DNA of 64,000 nucleotides from Proales similis (Eukaryota > Rotifera > Eurotatoria > Ploima > Proalidae): positions 62,001 to 126,000 of the forward strand of contig JAGVRJ010000013.1 in the NCBI GenBank assembly GCA_019059635.1. The letters run 5' to 3'. Position numbers and translations under genes: made by a program. The notes under the pieces are model-generated. The model did no database searches. It was not told where the DNA came from and worked only from the letters and a program-made list of their open reading frames with translations. This document shows, in pieces, positions 26,901 through 38,703 of this stretch; within the stretch, counting starts at the first letter, position 1; each line of letters starts with the position of its first letter.

Positions 26901-29900
26901 TTCCGATTCAATGCATCTGCGAGTTCATCTGGAATCTGAGCCAAACGGGCCAAACAGAAGAGGCGCAGCAAAAGCGCTCAAGCAATACGGAGCAGCTGCT
27001 CAAGCGAATTCGCCTCATCTTGTACTCGAGCGAGACGAGCAGCTCGATGACCGTGTCGCAGATCGTGGACACTTTCAACTTCTTCCTTGACAAGCTCGCC
27101 TCTCAAATTGGCCATGAGCGCGCGAGCGCCGAGAAAATACTCAACAAGCTGCTGGCAATCGAAGCGAGCGAGCTCGACCTTGCCTCGTTGATAAACGCCA
27201 TCAAGCAGCTGCCGAGCTTTCACAAGCACATCAAGCCGCTTCTGCTCAATCATTTCACCAACGCCCTGCTGGTGGAGACCAACTGGAAGCATTTGGACGT
27301 TTACGTTGAATTTGTGATCGACCAGCTGATTCACGACTTTGAGTGCACGTCCATTGAGCCGATCGATCCTAGCTCTCTCGACTCTGGTCTCCAGGAGGAG
27401 ATGAGCGATGAGAAGAGGGCGTTCTACAATCAACACCTTACAAAGCTTGCCAGCTTCTTTTTCGAGCGCCGCGCGTTTCTCACCCAAGTCTCTCTGCTCA
27501 ACGAGGCCAGCTCGGACGCCAACATGGCACGATTGGTGAAAGCGTTCAGACTCGCGGTCTTGTCCAACAAACACAGTAGCCGTTCAAATGAGCAAAAGTC
27601 GACCGATCTCAGCAAAATAGAGCTTATTCTGTCCAACCCGCAGCCGTTCGAGCGTAATCCTTTGTCGTCTAATGCGTACTTGCTGATAAAGCTGAAGCCG
27701 GAGAGCATCTATTTGTACATACACGAGAAAGTGTTCAATCTCTTGATCTACTTTGGCCTGCTGGGTCTCAGACTGGCAGCGAGACGAGAGCTGGTCGAAA
27801 TGGACGAGGAGATCGAGCACAGCGTTGAGTTTTGCCTCCAGCTCATAAACAGTGTGTTCAAGTCGAGCGAGACTGACTCGTTCCTCAACTGCACCTTCGA
27901 CACCGCTCTCAATGCAATTGTCAAACAAGAGCTGCTCACATTTTGCCATCTTTCTAGAGGCCATTTCAAAACTCAATTCGATCGCCAACTGTCCGATTAC
28001 TTTTCGAACGCAGAAAGTCGCTTTGTTCAATGTTCGAATCTACTCGTCAAAGCCCTGTTCAGCTCGGCCTCATTTCTGCCCACTTCAGCTTGCCTCGTTC
28101 GACAACTGACCAAGTCATTCGGTCTCTCGCCGCTCGCATTTTTCTTTTGCCTTGAGAAATTGGACTCAGTTCTAAGCTCGAGCGAGCCAATCGAATCCAT
28201 AAGCGAATCAGACCTGTGCTTGCTGCGTAAATCGGTCGAACGCTTTTGCCACAAACTGGCGTCAGCTTTTCCGCAAAAGAGCGAATTCTGTTCTCGCTTG
28301 AGGAAAAAGCTCGCCATTGCTTCAGAAGACGAGCAGATGGAGTCAAGTGACCAGGACGCTGACCATCTTAGTCTTTTCGCACGGCCGACTCAGCAGAGGA
28401 CGAGCTGCCCGAAAAGCTTCTGGCCTGAGAATCAGCTGGAGAGCGTTCGTCACACGTTCGAAGACCGCATCCGACAAGTGAAAGGCCGCCTGCAGCTTAC
28501 AATCGAGCGGTCTAGTGAAATCGAAATGGAAATTGAACAAGACCAAAACGAGAAGCGAGCCAAACTTGTGAATTTGATCGAAAAAGCGTCGAATTTGAAC
28601 AGAATCGAGTCTTTGATTAGCGACGAACTGGCGCGAATGGAATCGAACGAGCAGCGAATTGAGGCCTTGGCCGAGTGCATTCTTCATTTGGAGCAGTCGG
28701 AAAGGTTCGGACGAAACTTGATCGGAATCCTGCTCGACTTTTTGTGTCATTTCGATCCGCTAATTGTGCACCGTGTATTTCACACTCAGACGAAGCTCAT
28801 GTTCGAGTGGCGGTCAAAAGCCTCGACAGGAAGCAGTTGGTTAAAAACGCGTCTGACACAGTCGTTCTTGCTCTCGTTGTTCTTGCATCAGGGCAGTTTG
28901 GTCGACTTGAACAAAGTGTGTCATTTCATACTCGAGCAAGGCAACGATCAGATCGAGGCGAATCCGACCGTTGCGCTCGATTTTTTGGCCTCTCTCATTC
29001 ACATACCTGAATTGTGGAAAGGCACCGAGAGCAAGCTGATTCAGAAGTACGACGAAGAAAATGTTGTGCACTTGGAGGACAGACAAATCTGTCAAATAGC
29101 CGACTACATAATCAAAGAGCTCACTTGGCTGGTGGGACCGCACTCGAATCAAACAGCGCTTGAAGATCAGTATGAGCTGCTGCTCAGGCACAAGTTTCGC
29201 CTTTTAAAGCGAATCCAGCTCTTGGTGCACTTTTTCAGCGAAAAGTGTCAAAAAGAGAAAGCCGTTCTGTACAGGATGATTATCGACCGACTCGAGCAGT
29301 GGAATGGCTCCGACCCACACAAGACGCCCGCAAGAGTTCTATTTTTGTACATGCTCTACTTGGAAGAGAACTCGGTCATTCACGCAATCAAAAATCCCAA
29401 TCGGCTGTTTGTGGACGTTTACAGCCGCCTGGACGTGCCCACTCAATTGGATGTGAAGGCGCACAATCTGATAAACTGCTTTGGCGAAATAGAGGTCAAC
29501 TACAGCATGAACGCAGTGAGCAGCGGAATAATCGGCGTCGCCACATCAGTGTCGCATGTGAAGAAGCAAGAAAAGCAAGAGGTGCTCGCCATGGCCAAAA
29601 AGCAAGAAGCGTTCATGATCGACGCCAACCTGGTCTGCATCAAGCTCGCATCGACGCATCCGTTCATATTCATTCGCCAGCTGCCCATGATGGACGGCAT
29701 TCTGCAAGGACGCGTGATCTACTCGTTCGACGAGTTCAAGCGAAGGAAATTCGACAAACTATTTCACTACATCATCGACCTTCTCAACATCCTTGTGCCG
29801 TTCGTGTTCGACACACGCTACCTGGAGCACATCGAGGCGATAATTTCTCACTATTTTGAAGTGTTCATGTCGTACTGCGAGGCGAACAGGGAGGCGCTGG

Positions 29901-30693
29901 GCAGTCTGGCGCTCAAGTTTCTCGACTTTCTCGAAAAGTTCATCAGCAACGACATCGAAACAGGCGAAGCGCTCGTGATCAGAAAGTACTCGCAGTTCAT
30001 CAGTGTTCTCAAGCGCGCCTATCCAGAAATAAGCGCTTTGAAATACTTGAACGCGATCGACTCGATTCCGTTCGAGACGGCCAAATTTTCGAGTCTAACC
30101 AACCAAGAGCTCATTCGCTCGATGTGTTTCCAGTCGTCCAAGACGGTCAACATTCTCAACAAGAAGCCGTCATTGTCCATATGGTCTTCTAAACAGCTCG
30201 AGCCGTTCATAAGCAAAATACTGAATCGTCTTGACTTCGACGGCGTTCACTCGGTTCTTGTCGAGCTGGACACGGTCTCGCAGCGTCAGCCCGCCATACT
30301 CTCCAACTTCATCTTCCACCTCATTCCGCTGATCAAGGACTCGAACGAGTCCATTCGCGAGCTATGCATCGATCTCATGATGAGATTTCTTCGACTCAAT
30401 CCCAAACAAGTGGCCAGCTTTTCTTCAATGTTCGCCGACTGCCTCGAGTGCAACGACAGCCAAGTGTTCACGTCGGCTCTCCGCATTTTGCCAGACTTTC
30501 TCACGTTGAATCTCGGTGAGCAAGCATTGAACGCGTTTCTTTTACTTATACTAAACTTGCGCTCTTTCTGGCAGAAAAAGGAAATTATTTGCTTCGTTGT
30601 GCTCTACGCGGCGCCCTCAAGCACAACATGGACGTGAGCAAGCAGCTCACCGACTCGATAAGGCTTACACATCTTGAGAAATACGTTTATTAA
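23922..30693 (+). CDS. INTS1: Integrator complex subunit 1
   Basis: Largest Integrator scaffold subunit, which acts in snRNA 3' processing and termination of paused RNA polymerase II. Exon 1 encodes MMPKSSKVKK; exon 2 starts FDPPGNNYIALGSRS (human PPPGDFIALGSKG). Exon 3 (about 24295-30518) is a single 6.2-kb open exon. Landmarks: WPDVFVKAFIDDSLNDRSWV, WLINPKLTVCAQDLLMSVC, ENWPSEQERATFFRVVSEIP, AWNEYPTLRLMMEMVIT, FDPTGPARRPPADTI, LCRCREPDFLLSLIQRQ and LDIIPIQCICEF, all colinear with human INTS1. The body is alpha-helical, HEAT-like. A last intron (from about 30519, GTGAGC donor) skips a false ORF end and joins to EKGNYLLRCALRGALKHN, stopping at 30693. Total length is close to human (about 2,190 residues). 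Confidence 0.96.
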
Positions 30694-30767
30694 ATAATCG
30701 GCGCCACACGATCATCCTAAAAAAATGTTCAAAGTAAAAGCGGAAAGTTTTCTAAATTTGGAAAATG

Positions 30768-30773
30768 AATAAA
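30768..30773 (+). terminator. Possible polyadenylation signal of INTS1
   Basis: AATAAA 74 bp after the INTS1 stop codon, in an A-rich stretch. Confidence 0.5.
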
Positions 30774-30927
30774 AAAAATAATTCGCCATTTACACGATCA
30801 AACGTGCCTGCAAGTTTGGAAAAAAAGAGGCGATTTGAAATCTGCTTCGACTCAATCCGGAGAAGCATGACATTAAAGAGCCGGCTGGGGTTCTTGAGAA
30901 GCGTGTGGGCAGAGGAACAGCGTGGAG

Positions 30928-31344
30928 ATGCGAGAAATGGCAAAGAAGACAAACGAGCTGACGTGTACCTATGGTCGAGAGCGGGCTGCGTGTTGCGAGC
31001 AACGTCAACTTGCATGCATCGCTAAGTGTCTTAATCACGCTGGTCACGTCGATTTGAATATTTGCAGCAATTATAATAATTAAGCAGAATATTTCGGCTT
31101 GAGCACAAGACCGTGTTGCCAGTCATTGACGACCAGCTGCGCGAGAGGGTGTTTAATCAGCTCGACAGAGCAGCTGGCCTTTGTCAATTGGCCGCCAGAG
31201 CGTCGATGGTTTTCCAAAACTCTTTTCAGATTGGGTGCGAGCCAGGCGCGATTTTGAAAGCTTCTTCTTCTTCTTTAATCGTCATAGGTGGATGCCGAGC
31301 TTCAAAATCATAATTTCGTCAGCGTATCATTGCCTAATTTATGA
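30928..31344 (+). CDS. Possible small three-exon gene, function unknown
   Basis: I do not recognise this. Three segments splice in frame: 30928-31025 (MREMAKKTNELTCTYG..., ending ACIAK), 31088-31208 (IFRLEHKTVLPVIDDQLRER... to AARASM) and 31288-31344 (VDAELQNHNFVSVSLPNL, stop). The product would be 91 residues, helical in the middle with four Cys near the N-terminus. The first intron is 62 nt (GTGTCT donor, AAGCAG acceptor), typical of this genome; the second (79 nt) has a weak GTTTTC donor. It lies in the 0.9-kb gap between INTS1 and the ARFGEF gene, both on plus. Against it: no homology known, and the start is not fixed. A chance assembly is quite possible. Confidence 0.28.
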
Positions 31345-31571
31345 TTTGTTCGTTTACGATTTTTTGTTTGAAGTTTAACAACGAGTGATGCGGTGTCGGA
31401 CTGGCGCTTAAAATAGCAGTAGTCGCAGTTCTCTCTCTGTCCTTGAGTTTCTAATTTGATGGCTCAGTTGACTGATCGCTCGCCTTTGTGTTATAGAATG
31501 CTTCGGCTTCTCTGATCTGATTGTCAACATTCGAAGGACAGGAGTGAAGTGAAAAGCGTATATTTGTTAAA

Positions 31572-34500
31572 ATGAGTCAGAGTGGCGTGCGAGCAGCGGA
31601 CATGTTCTTGATCAGGGCGCTGGAGAAAATGCTCGGCGAGAAAGAGGTCAAACGCTCGAGTGGTGCCGAACTGCGCAAGCTCTGCGAGCACACCCTCAGT
31701 AAGTCTGGTTTCATTCGCTCATTCAGCGAGATCTACTCACACGAATCGGCAAACAGGCGAGCTGCGAGCGCAGTCGAAATCCGGTCAGCTGGTGGTGCGA
31801 CTGAGCGATGCCGAGAAATATTTTGCACCGTTCGAGTTGGGCTGCAAGACAAAATCGACCAAGATCATCGAGACCTCTCTGGACAGCATTCAGGTGAGTT
31901 TGGCGCGAGCCTCATCTATCGATCGGCCCTATTGAACAATCTGAGCAGAAACTGATCGCGCACGGCTACTTGAACGACCCGTCCGCCGAATCGTCGACCG
32001 TAATCAAACAGCAAATCATTCAGCGCTTGATAAAGACAATTTGTGAATGTTTCGACGGACCCGATATCGACGACTCGGTCCAGCTTCAAGTCATAAAGGT
32101 TGCCATGTCACTGATTGACTTTTGCCTCAGCGGGACTTGATCTGAAACTCGTTTAGTGTTTGCTTACCATTCTCACGTCACCACACATCGAAGTGCACGA
32201 TCAGAACCTCCTCCTTCCGATCAAGACCTGCTACAACATTCAGATTTCGAGTCGAAGTCTGGTCAACCAGGCGTCCGCCCGCGCAGCTCTCACCCAAGTC
32301 ATAAACACAATATTGGCTCGATTTGAAAGCTCGGTAGGCGAATTAGACGCTTGGTTCGAGCTCGAGCGTTCAGTTGAGTTTGAATTTTCAAAGTATCAAA
32401 ATCGAAAGCAGTTGGCCAGAAACGAGCGTCGGCAACTGAAAACGTCGGACTACGGTGATTCACTGCGGCCGACTACGCTTGAGACGGGCTCGGAGGCCGG
32501 CTCGGGTATAACATTGAACGGTGCTCGCTTCTCATCGAGGGCCACAGACGACTCGATCTCGCTGAACGAGTCGACTGTTTCGACCACTGCGCACGAAATA
32601 GACTTGAACGACGAGCTGACCAACGAGCACTACAAGCAGTTCTACATGGACCTAATTCACAATTTCGAGTGTCAGCAGCTCAATTTCGATCTGGCTTCGA
32701 GGAGTCACGAAGAGCTGATGGCCAACGAAGAGAACGCCAACGCGGTCAGTGATCTGATGTGCACGATGCTCGAGGCAGTGTGCGAGGAACTCGACACGGC
32801 GAGTCTGGACGCCAAAATGGCCGCCGACGAGGAGCACGACAACAGCCAGCAAGCGATGAATCTGCACGAGAATGCGACAAATGGCAGCAAAGCTGACCCG
32901 GAAGCGGCCGGCATAGACGACCCGTACGAGCTGGACGCCTATCTCATGTTTCGTGCGTTTTGCAAGCTCTCGCTGCGGCCAGTGGCCAACCAGAGCACGT
33001 CTGGCGATGCCAAGCACCTCATAGACACAAAGTCGAAAATTCTCTCGCTTCAGCTCATCTTGGCCGCGCTGCAGAACGCAAAGCAGTCGTTCAAGCAGAG
33101 CAAGTTCATGATCGGCGTCATACGTCGCTACTTGTGCGTGTCGCTCAGCAAGAACGGCGTCTCGCCCATGCTCGAGGTGTTCGAGCTCAGCCTGGCCATA
33201 TTTGTCGCTCTGCTCGCCGACTACAAGCAATACTTGAAGAAGCAGATCGAGGTCTTCTTCAGAGAGATCATAATCTTCCTGCTCGAGACGCCGACCTCGT
33301 CGTTCGATCAGAAATGGCTCGTGGTGCAGGCGCTCACTCACGTGTGCGCCAATGCCCAGTGTGTGGTTGATCTTTACATAAACTACGACTGCGACCTTCA
33401 ATCGACCAACATATTCGCTCGTCTGGTGAACGTGCTGTCGAAAAAGGCGCAAGCGCGACAGACTCTGGCGGCCAATCCGCGTCAAATGCGAAGCATTCGT
33501 CTCAAGTCGCTCGAGTGCTTGGTGTCCATTCTGCGCTGCATGGTCGACTGGTCCAGAGACTTTTTCATAAATCCGACCGTCCAGACCGACTTGAGCGGCG
33601 AAAAAGAGCAGAAAGAGAGCAGTGAGCCGCGAAAGATCAGCGCCCAGAGCAGTGAGAACTCGCTCAGCTCGGCCCCTTCGAATCGCAATTCGTACAATCC
33701 GGCCGAGTTCGAACTGCTCAAGTCAAAGAAAGAGTTGTGGGAAAAGGGCATCGAGCTGTTCAACAAAAAGCCCAAAAAGGGCATTTCGTTCCTGCAGGAG
33801 AACGGCCTGCTGGGCGCGAGCGCCGATGAAATTGCCAAGTTCCTGCACGACGACGAGAGGCTTGACAAGACGGCCATTGGCGACTACCTGGGCGAGAACG
33901 AGAAGCACAACAAAGAGGTCATGTATGCGTACGTCGATCAGATGGACTTTTTCGGCATGGAGATTGTGAGCGCACTTCGCCTCTTTCTGGAAGGCTTCCG
34001 CATTCCGGGCGAGGCGCAAAAGATCGACCGCCTGATGGAGAAGTTCGCCGCCCGCTACCATGAACTCAACAAGAAGCTGGCCATCAGTCAGCTGGAATCG
34101 ATCGCCAAACAGCAGATTGCCAAGAAGGCGGGCGCCAACAGACGAATGCTGAGCGCCTATCACTTTGAGAGCGCCGACGCGGTCTACGTTCTGGCGTTCA
34201 GTGTAATCATGCTGGCCACCGACTTGCACTCGCCGTCGATCAAAAAGAAAATGACCAAAGAAAACTACATAAACATGAACAAAGGCATAAACGACAGCAA
34301 AGACTTGCCCAAAGAGTACCTGGAGAGCATTTACGACCAAGTGGCCGAGAGCGAGCTCAAACTCAAAGGCGGCAACCCGACCGGCTCGGCGGCTGGCAAA
34401 AAGGCCGAAACTGAAAAGCAGCGGCGCCTGCTCTACAACATGGAAATGGAGCAGGTGGTTGAGACCGCTCGTCTGTTGATGGAGAATGTGAGTCACTACT

Positions 34501-37500
34501 CGGCCAATTTCACCACGGCCAGACACGGCGAGCATATAATGCCCATGTTCAAACTGGCCTGGACCCCTTTCTTGGCCGCATTCAGCATCGGTCTTCAGGA
34601 CTCGGACGACAACAAAATAATCGAGCTCTGCCTCACCGGCATTCGTTTCGCTGTTCGCATCGCGGCCATTTTCAATCTCGAGCTTGAACGAGACGCATAC
34701 ATGCAGGCGCTGGCCAGATTCACGCTTCTCACTGCCAACTCGCCCATCACAGAGATGAAGAGCAAGAACGTCGAATGCATAAAAATTTTGATAAGCATCG
34801 CGCACACCGACGGCAACTACCTGGGCAAGTCGTGGTACGAAATACTGCGCTGCGTGAGCCACCTGGAGCTCTCGCAGTCGATCGGGCTGAATGTGATCGC
34901 CAATTCGGTCAAAGACGAGCTGTCGTCCAACAGCACCATGATGAACTTGTCGATGAATTCGAACCAGGCGGCGTCCAAAGAGAGCAGTCTGCTCAACAAT
35001 TCGTCCATATCCTCTTCGTCAGCCTCGTCGAGCACGCAGGACTTGGCCGCCGACATATTCCCGATCATAAAACTTGGCGAGTCTCAAACGGTCACTGTGG
35101 CCATTGACCGCATATTCTCCGGCTCGGTGAGACTCAACGGCGACGCAATAGTCGATTTCGTGCGCTGGCTTTGCTACGTGTCGGAGGACGAGCTCGCCTC
35201 TAATCCGCCTCGCATGTACTGCTTGCAGAAGATTGTGGAAATCTCCTACTACAACATGAACCGCATTCGTTTGCAGTGGACGCGAATCTGGAACATATTG
35301 GGCGAACACTTCAACAAGGCGGGCTGCAATCGAAACGAAAGAGTGGCCTTTTTCGCCGTCGACTCGCTCAGGCAGTTGACAATGAAGTTCTTGGAAAAGG
35401 GCGAGTTTGCCAACTTTCGCTTTCAGAAAGACTTTCTTCGTCCGTTCGAGCACATTATGAAAAAGAACCGCTCGTACGCCATTCGCGACATGGTCGTGCA
35501 ATGCATCGGCCAAATGGTCAAGTCGCAGTCGCAGAACATCAAGTCCGGCTGGAAGAACGTGTTCGGCGTGTTCCACATCGCGGCCTCGCAGGGCGACGAG
35601 CGCATCATCAACTTTGCGTTCGACTCGGTCAGTGAGATTGTGCGCACCTACACCGACAAGTACCTGGTCAGCATCCTCGACTCGTTCCAAGACGCGGTCA
35701 AATGCCTGTCCGAGTTTGTGTGCAACTCAAACTCGCCTGACATATCGATAGAGGCGATCGGCCTGATCAGACACTGCGCCACGTTTGTTGCCGACAAGCC
35801 ACACGTGTTCATGGAGCAGAGCGGCGACGACATCAAAAACATTCCCGAAGGAGACTTGGTCTGGATGCGTGGCTGGTTTCCCACTCTGTTCGAGCTCTCC
35901 TGCATCATAAACAGATGCAAACTTGACGTTCGCACAAGGTAACTTTCAAGCAGATCGGCGATTACCTGTCTGTCAGCTCCAGATCCTCTTTAGGGCTCTG
36001 ACGGTCATGTTTGAGATCATGAAAACCTACGGTGAGAGCTTCAAGCAGCATTGGTGGAAAGAGCTGTTCAACATTGTGTTCCGCATTTTCGACAACATGA
36101 AACTTCCCGAACAGCAAATCGAGGTAAGTTTCTCGCCGACATTGTCTGTTGGTGCATTTTACTCTTTTTTGGGTGGTTTGCCTCCTCATCCTCCTCCTTC
36201 TCTTTGATTTGAATAGACCAAGATAAGCGACTTTAAGGTAGAGCGATGCTTGCATGCTCTAACACTCCCGATCAGCCCAGACTAACACTCTCTGACTACG
36301 CTCGTCCGCTTGTCTCACAGACCCTTTGCTTCTGTCTTTTGTCCAAATTTCTCCTTCTCTGCCGCCTTTTGTCTAAGAAAGTCTAAGAAATTGCTGAAAA
36401 ATTTTGAAGAAAACCGAGTGGATGACGACAACGTGCAATCATGCGCTCTATGCAATTGTGGACGTCTTCACGCAATACTTTGACTCAATGAGCGAGATTC
36501 TCATCGACGAGCTCTATTCTCATCTGAAATGGTGCATTCAACAGGACAACGAGCAGCTGGCTCGCTCGGGCACAAACTGCCTCGAGAACTTTGTCATTTC
36601 AAACGGCGTCAAGTTCACCGGCGAGATCTGGATGAAGACTTGTCGCACGCTCTCCGAAATATTTCGCTTGACCATTCCGCACGAGTAAACGCTTTTGTCT
36701 ACCTTGTTTAAAAAAAAAACAGTTCACGCCATCCTTAACAAACAAACAAACAGAATTCTGACGTGGAAAATGGAGCGGAGCTCGTCTAGACTGCGCGAAA
36801 TTCAACTGAACGAAGAGTCGCTGCAAATGGGCGCCAACAACGGCTATTCAACGCCCAAGCGGCAATCGATCGAGTCGCTGAGAGAAGAGCGCTCCAAGAT
36901 CCCGCACTCGCAAGTTCCGACGCACACGGAGCATCGCGAGTTCGAATCGCTCCTCATCAAATGCGTTGTTCAGCTGGAGCTCGTCCAGACCGTCGACAAT
37001 ATTGTGTTTTATCCGACCACAAGCAAAAAAGAAGAGGCCAACTACATGGCGGCCGCTCAAGTAAGTTTATCGTCTGCATTCTCGTTCTGCTCGTTTCCAT
37101 TCTGGCTCCTGATTTTAAATCATTTCTCGCTTCATTCCTCCACTTGGCGTCCTAAATGTCATTTTAATTGTCACAAGAACATTGTGAACCTTCGAGACGT
37201 AAGTGAGCACAGGCTGCATGCTCAAGAGTGAACAAACATTTCGCTTGGGGTTTCAGTTCTTGATGCTTCTTGCTTTTCTTTTTGTTCTTTTTTCTTTTGG
37301 TTTCTATTTATTTTATCCGGTATTCTGACGGGGCTCTCTCTCTCTCTCTCTTCGAGCTGAGCGAACTGATCGATTGGCCAGAGTTGTAATTTCGTTCATG
37401 ATTTCAAAGGCGCTCTCATCTCCGTCAATGTCAGCCCAGGTCGGATCGAACAATTTGTTTCTCAACGAGCAGTTTCTGCACGACGACTTTGGCATGTACG

Positions 37501-38133
37501 TGCACTTGAGCACCAAGCAGCTGTTCGAGCTGGTCGACTGCTTGTTCGAGACCTACGAGTTTGCGCACAAGTTCAACGCCGACCACGAGCAGCGCAACTT
37601 GCTCTGGAAGGCCGGCTTCAAGGGTCGTGACAAGCCGAATCTGCTCAAGCACGAGACGCAGAGTCTTGCCTGCATTCTGCGAATTCTATTCAAAATGCTG
37701 AACGACGAGTCCAAACGCGACCAGACCGCTCTGATCGAGAGCAAGCTTCTTCGGTAAGGCCGCAGCGCTCGATCTCGTCAGTCTATTCTGATTTAATTCG
37801 TTCGGTTAGAATAAGCCACCAGACGTTGATAAACTTCATCGCGCTCGACTCGGACAGTCACCGCGAGAGCTGGGACAACATCATTCTCCTGCTCTTGACC
37901 AAAGTGTTCAAGCTCGACGCCGACAAGGTAAGCACTTTGAAACGCCCACTCAGTTGACGATCTACAATCGAATATGCTTCAAGTTCAAAACATTCTCTTC
38001 GGCCCTGTACGAGCCATTGTGTGAAATAATCACGTTCGGTCTGAGGGCCGAGCTGCGAAACGTCCTCCGCGAGTTGTTTGTCCGCGTTGGCTCAATTTAC
38101 TGCATTCCGAAGGCGCTGTCCGTTCAAGACTAG
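31572..38133 (+). CDS. ARFGEF: BIG-type ARF guanine nucleotide exchange factor (ARFGEF1/2-like)
   Basis: Large trans-Golgi/endosome exchange factor for class I ARFs. Starts [20 protein letters not shown], aligned with human ARFGEF2 MFVSRALEKILADKEVK. The DCB region ([40 protein letters not shown]) and HUS region precede a Sec7 domain (about 33710-34350): [60 protein letters not shown] with the catalytic glutamate in PGEAQ, and [19 protein letters not shown]. The HDS repeats follow, with [20 protein letters not shown] and [20 protein letters not shown] conserved. A 3.8-kb exon (about 32158-35938) carries most of it; the C-terminus is in short exons, ending [20 protein letters not shown]. Roughly 1,700 residues. 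Single copy here, so ARFGEF1 versus 2 is not meaningful. Confidence 0.95.
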
Positions 38134-38703
38134 GCCAGTGCCAAACAATCCGTGTGCTGCTCTCCTGGCGTTCGTTTTTAGCCCTTTTCGTCTTCAAACC
38201 ATTTCACGGCCACATGGTCCTGTCTGCGGCTCCTTAAATGCTTTCTCCGATCGCCTGCAATCCAGCAGGCCGCTATTTTCTACTTCTTTACTACTTGACG
38301 ATTCTATTTTGTTTTAGTTGCACGAACAAAACAGAAATTTATTTATTTAAGTTATTAAAACGCAAAGAGAGCGAGTAGAGGTCGTGTTGTACTTTTGATC
38401 GATCATCGGCGTCTCTTTGCTTGGCTCTTCTTGTTTCTTGTCCAATTGCCCTCTTCTTTCATTCATCATTGTTCTCTGGGTTGAAGCACAAACGCACTCA
38501 CTTGGACGCACACACAGGCAAGCAAGCAACCAGATGGAGACACAAAATTGAGGTTAATTAAGACAAGCTTCATGGGTCGAGGCGATGATGGCGATGAAGA
38601 TGATGGGCGATGACGATGATCATGATGATTCTATTCTAAACTCTCTTTTGGATGAATAAAAGCCGATCAGAGCGGCATCGATTCAATCTCTGTGCAATGT
38701 GTT
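38134..38703. other. Spacer between convergent ARFGEF and nAChR genes
   Basis: 3' regions of the two genes. Holds a GAT/GATG-rich simple repeat at about 38580-38632. No gene seen. Confidence 0.45.

Noticed and set aside
26423-29191. Long antisense frames across INTS1 (and similar ones across ARFGEF, 32652-35690)
   Set aside because: Shadows of strongly coding exons: they arise from codon bias of the plus-strand genes and have no homology.
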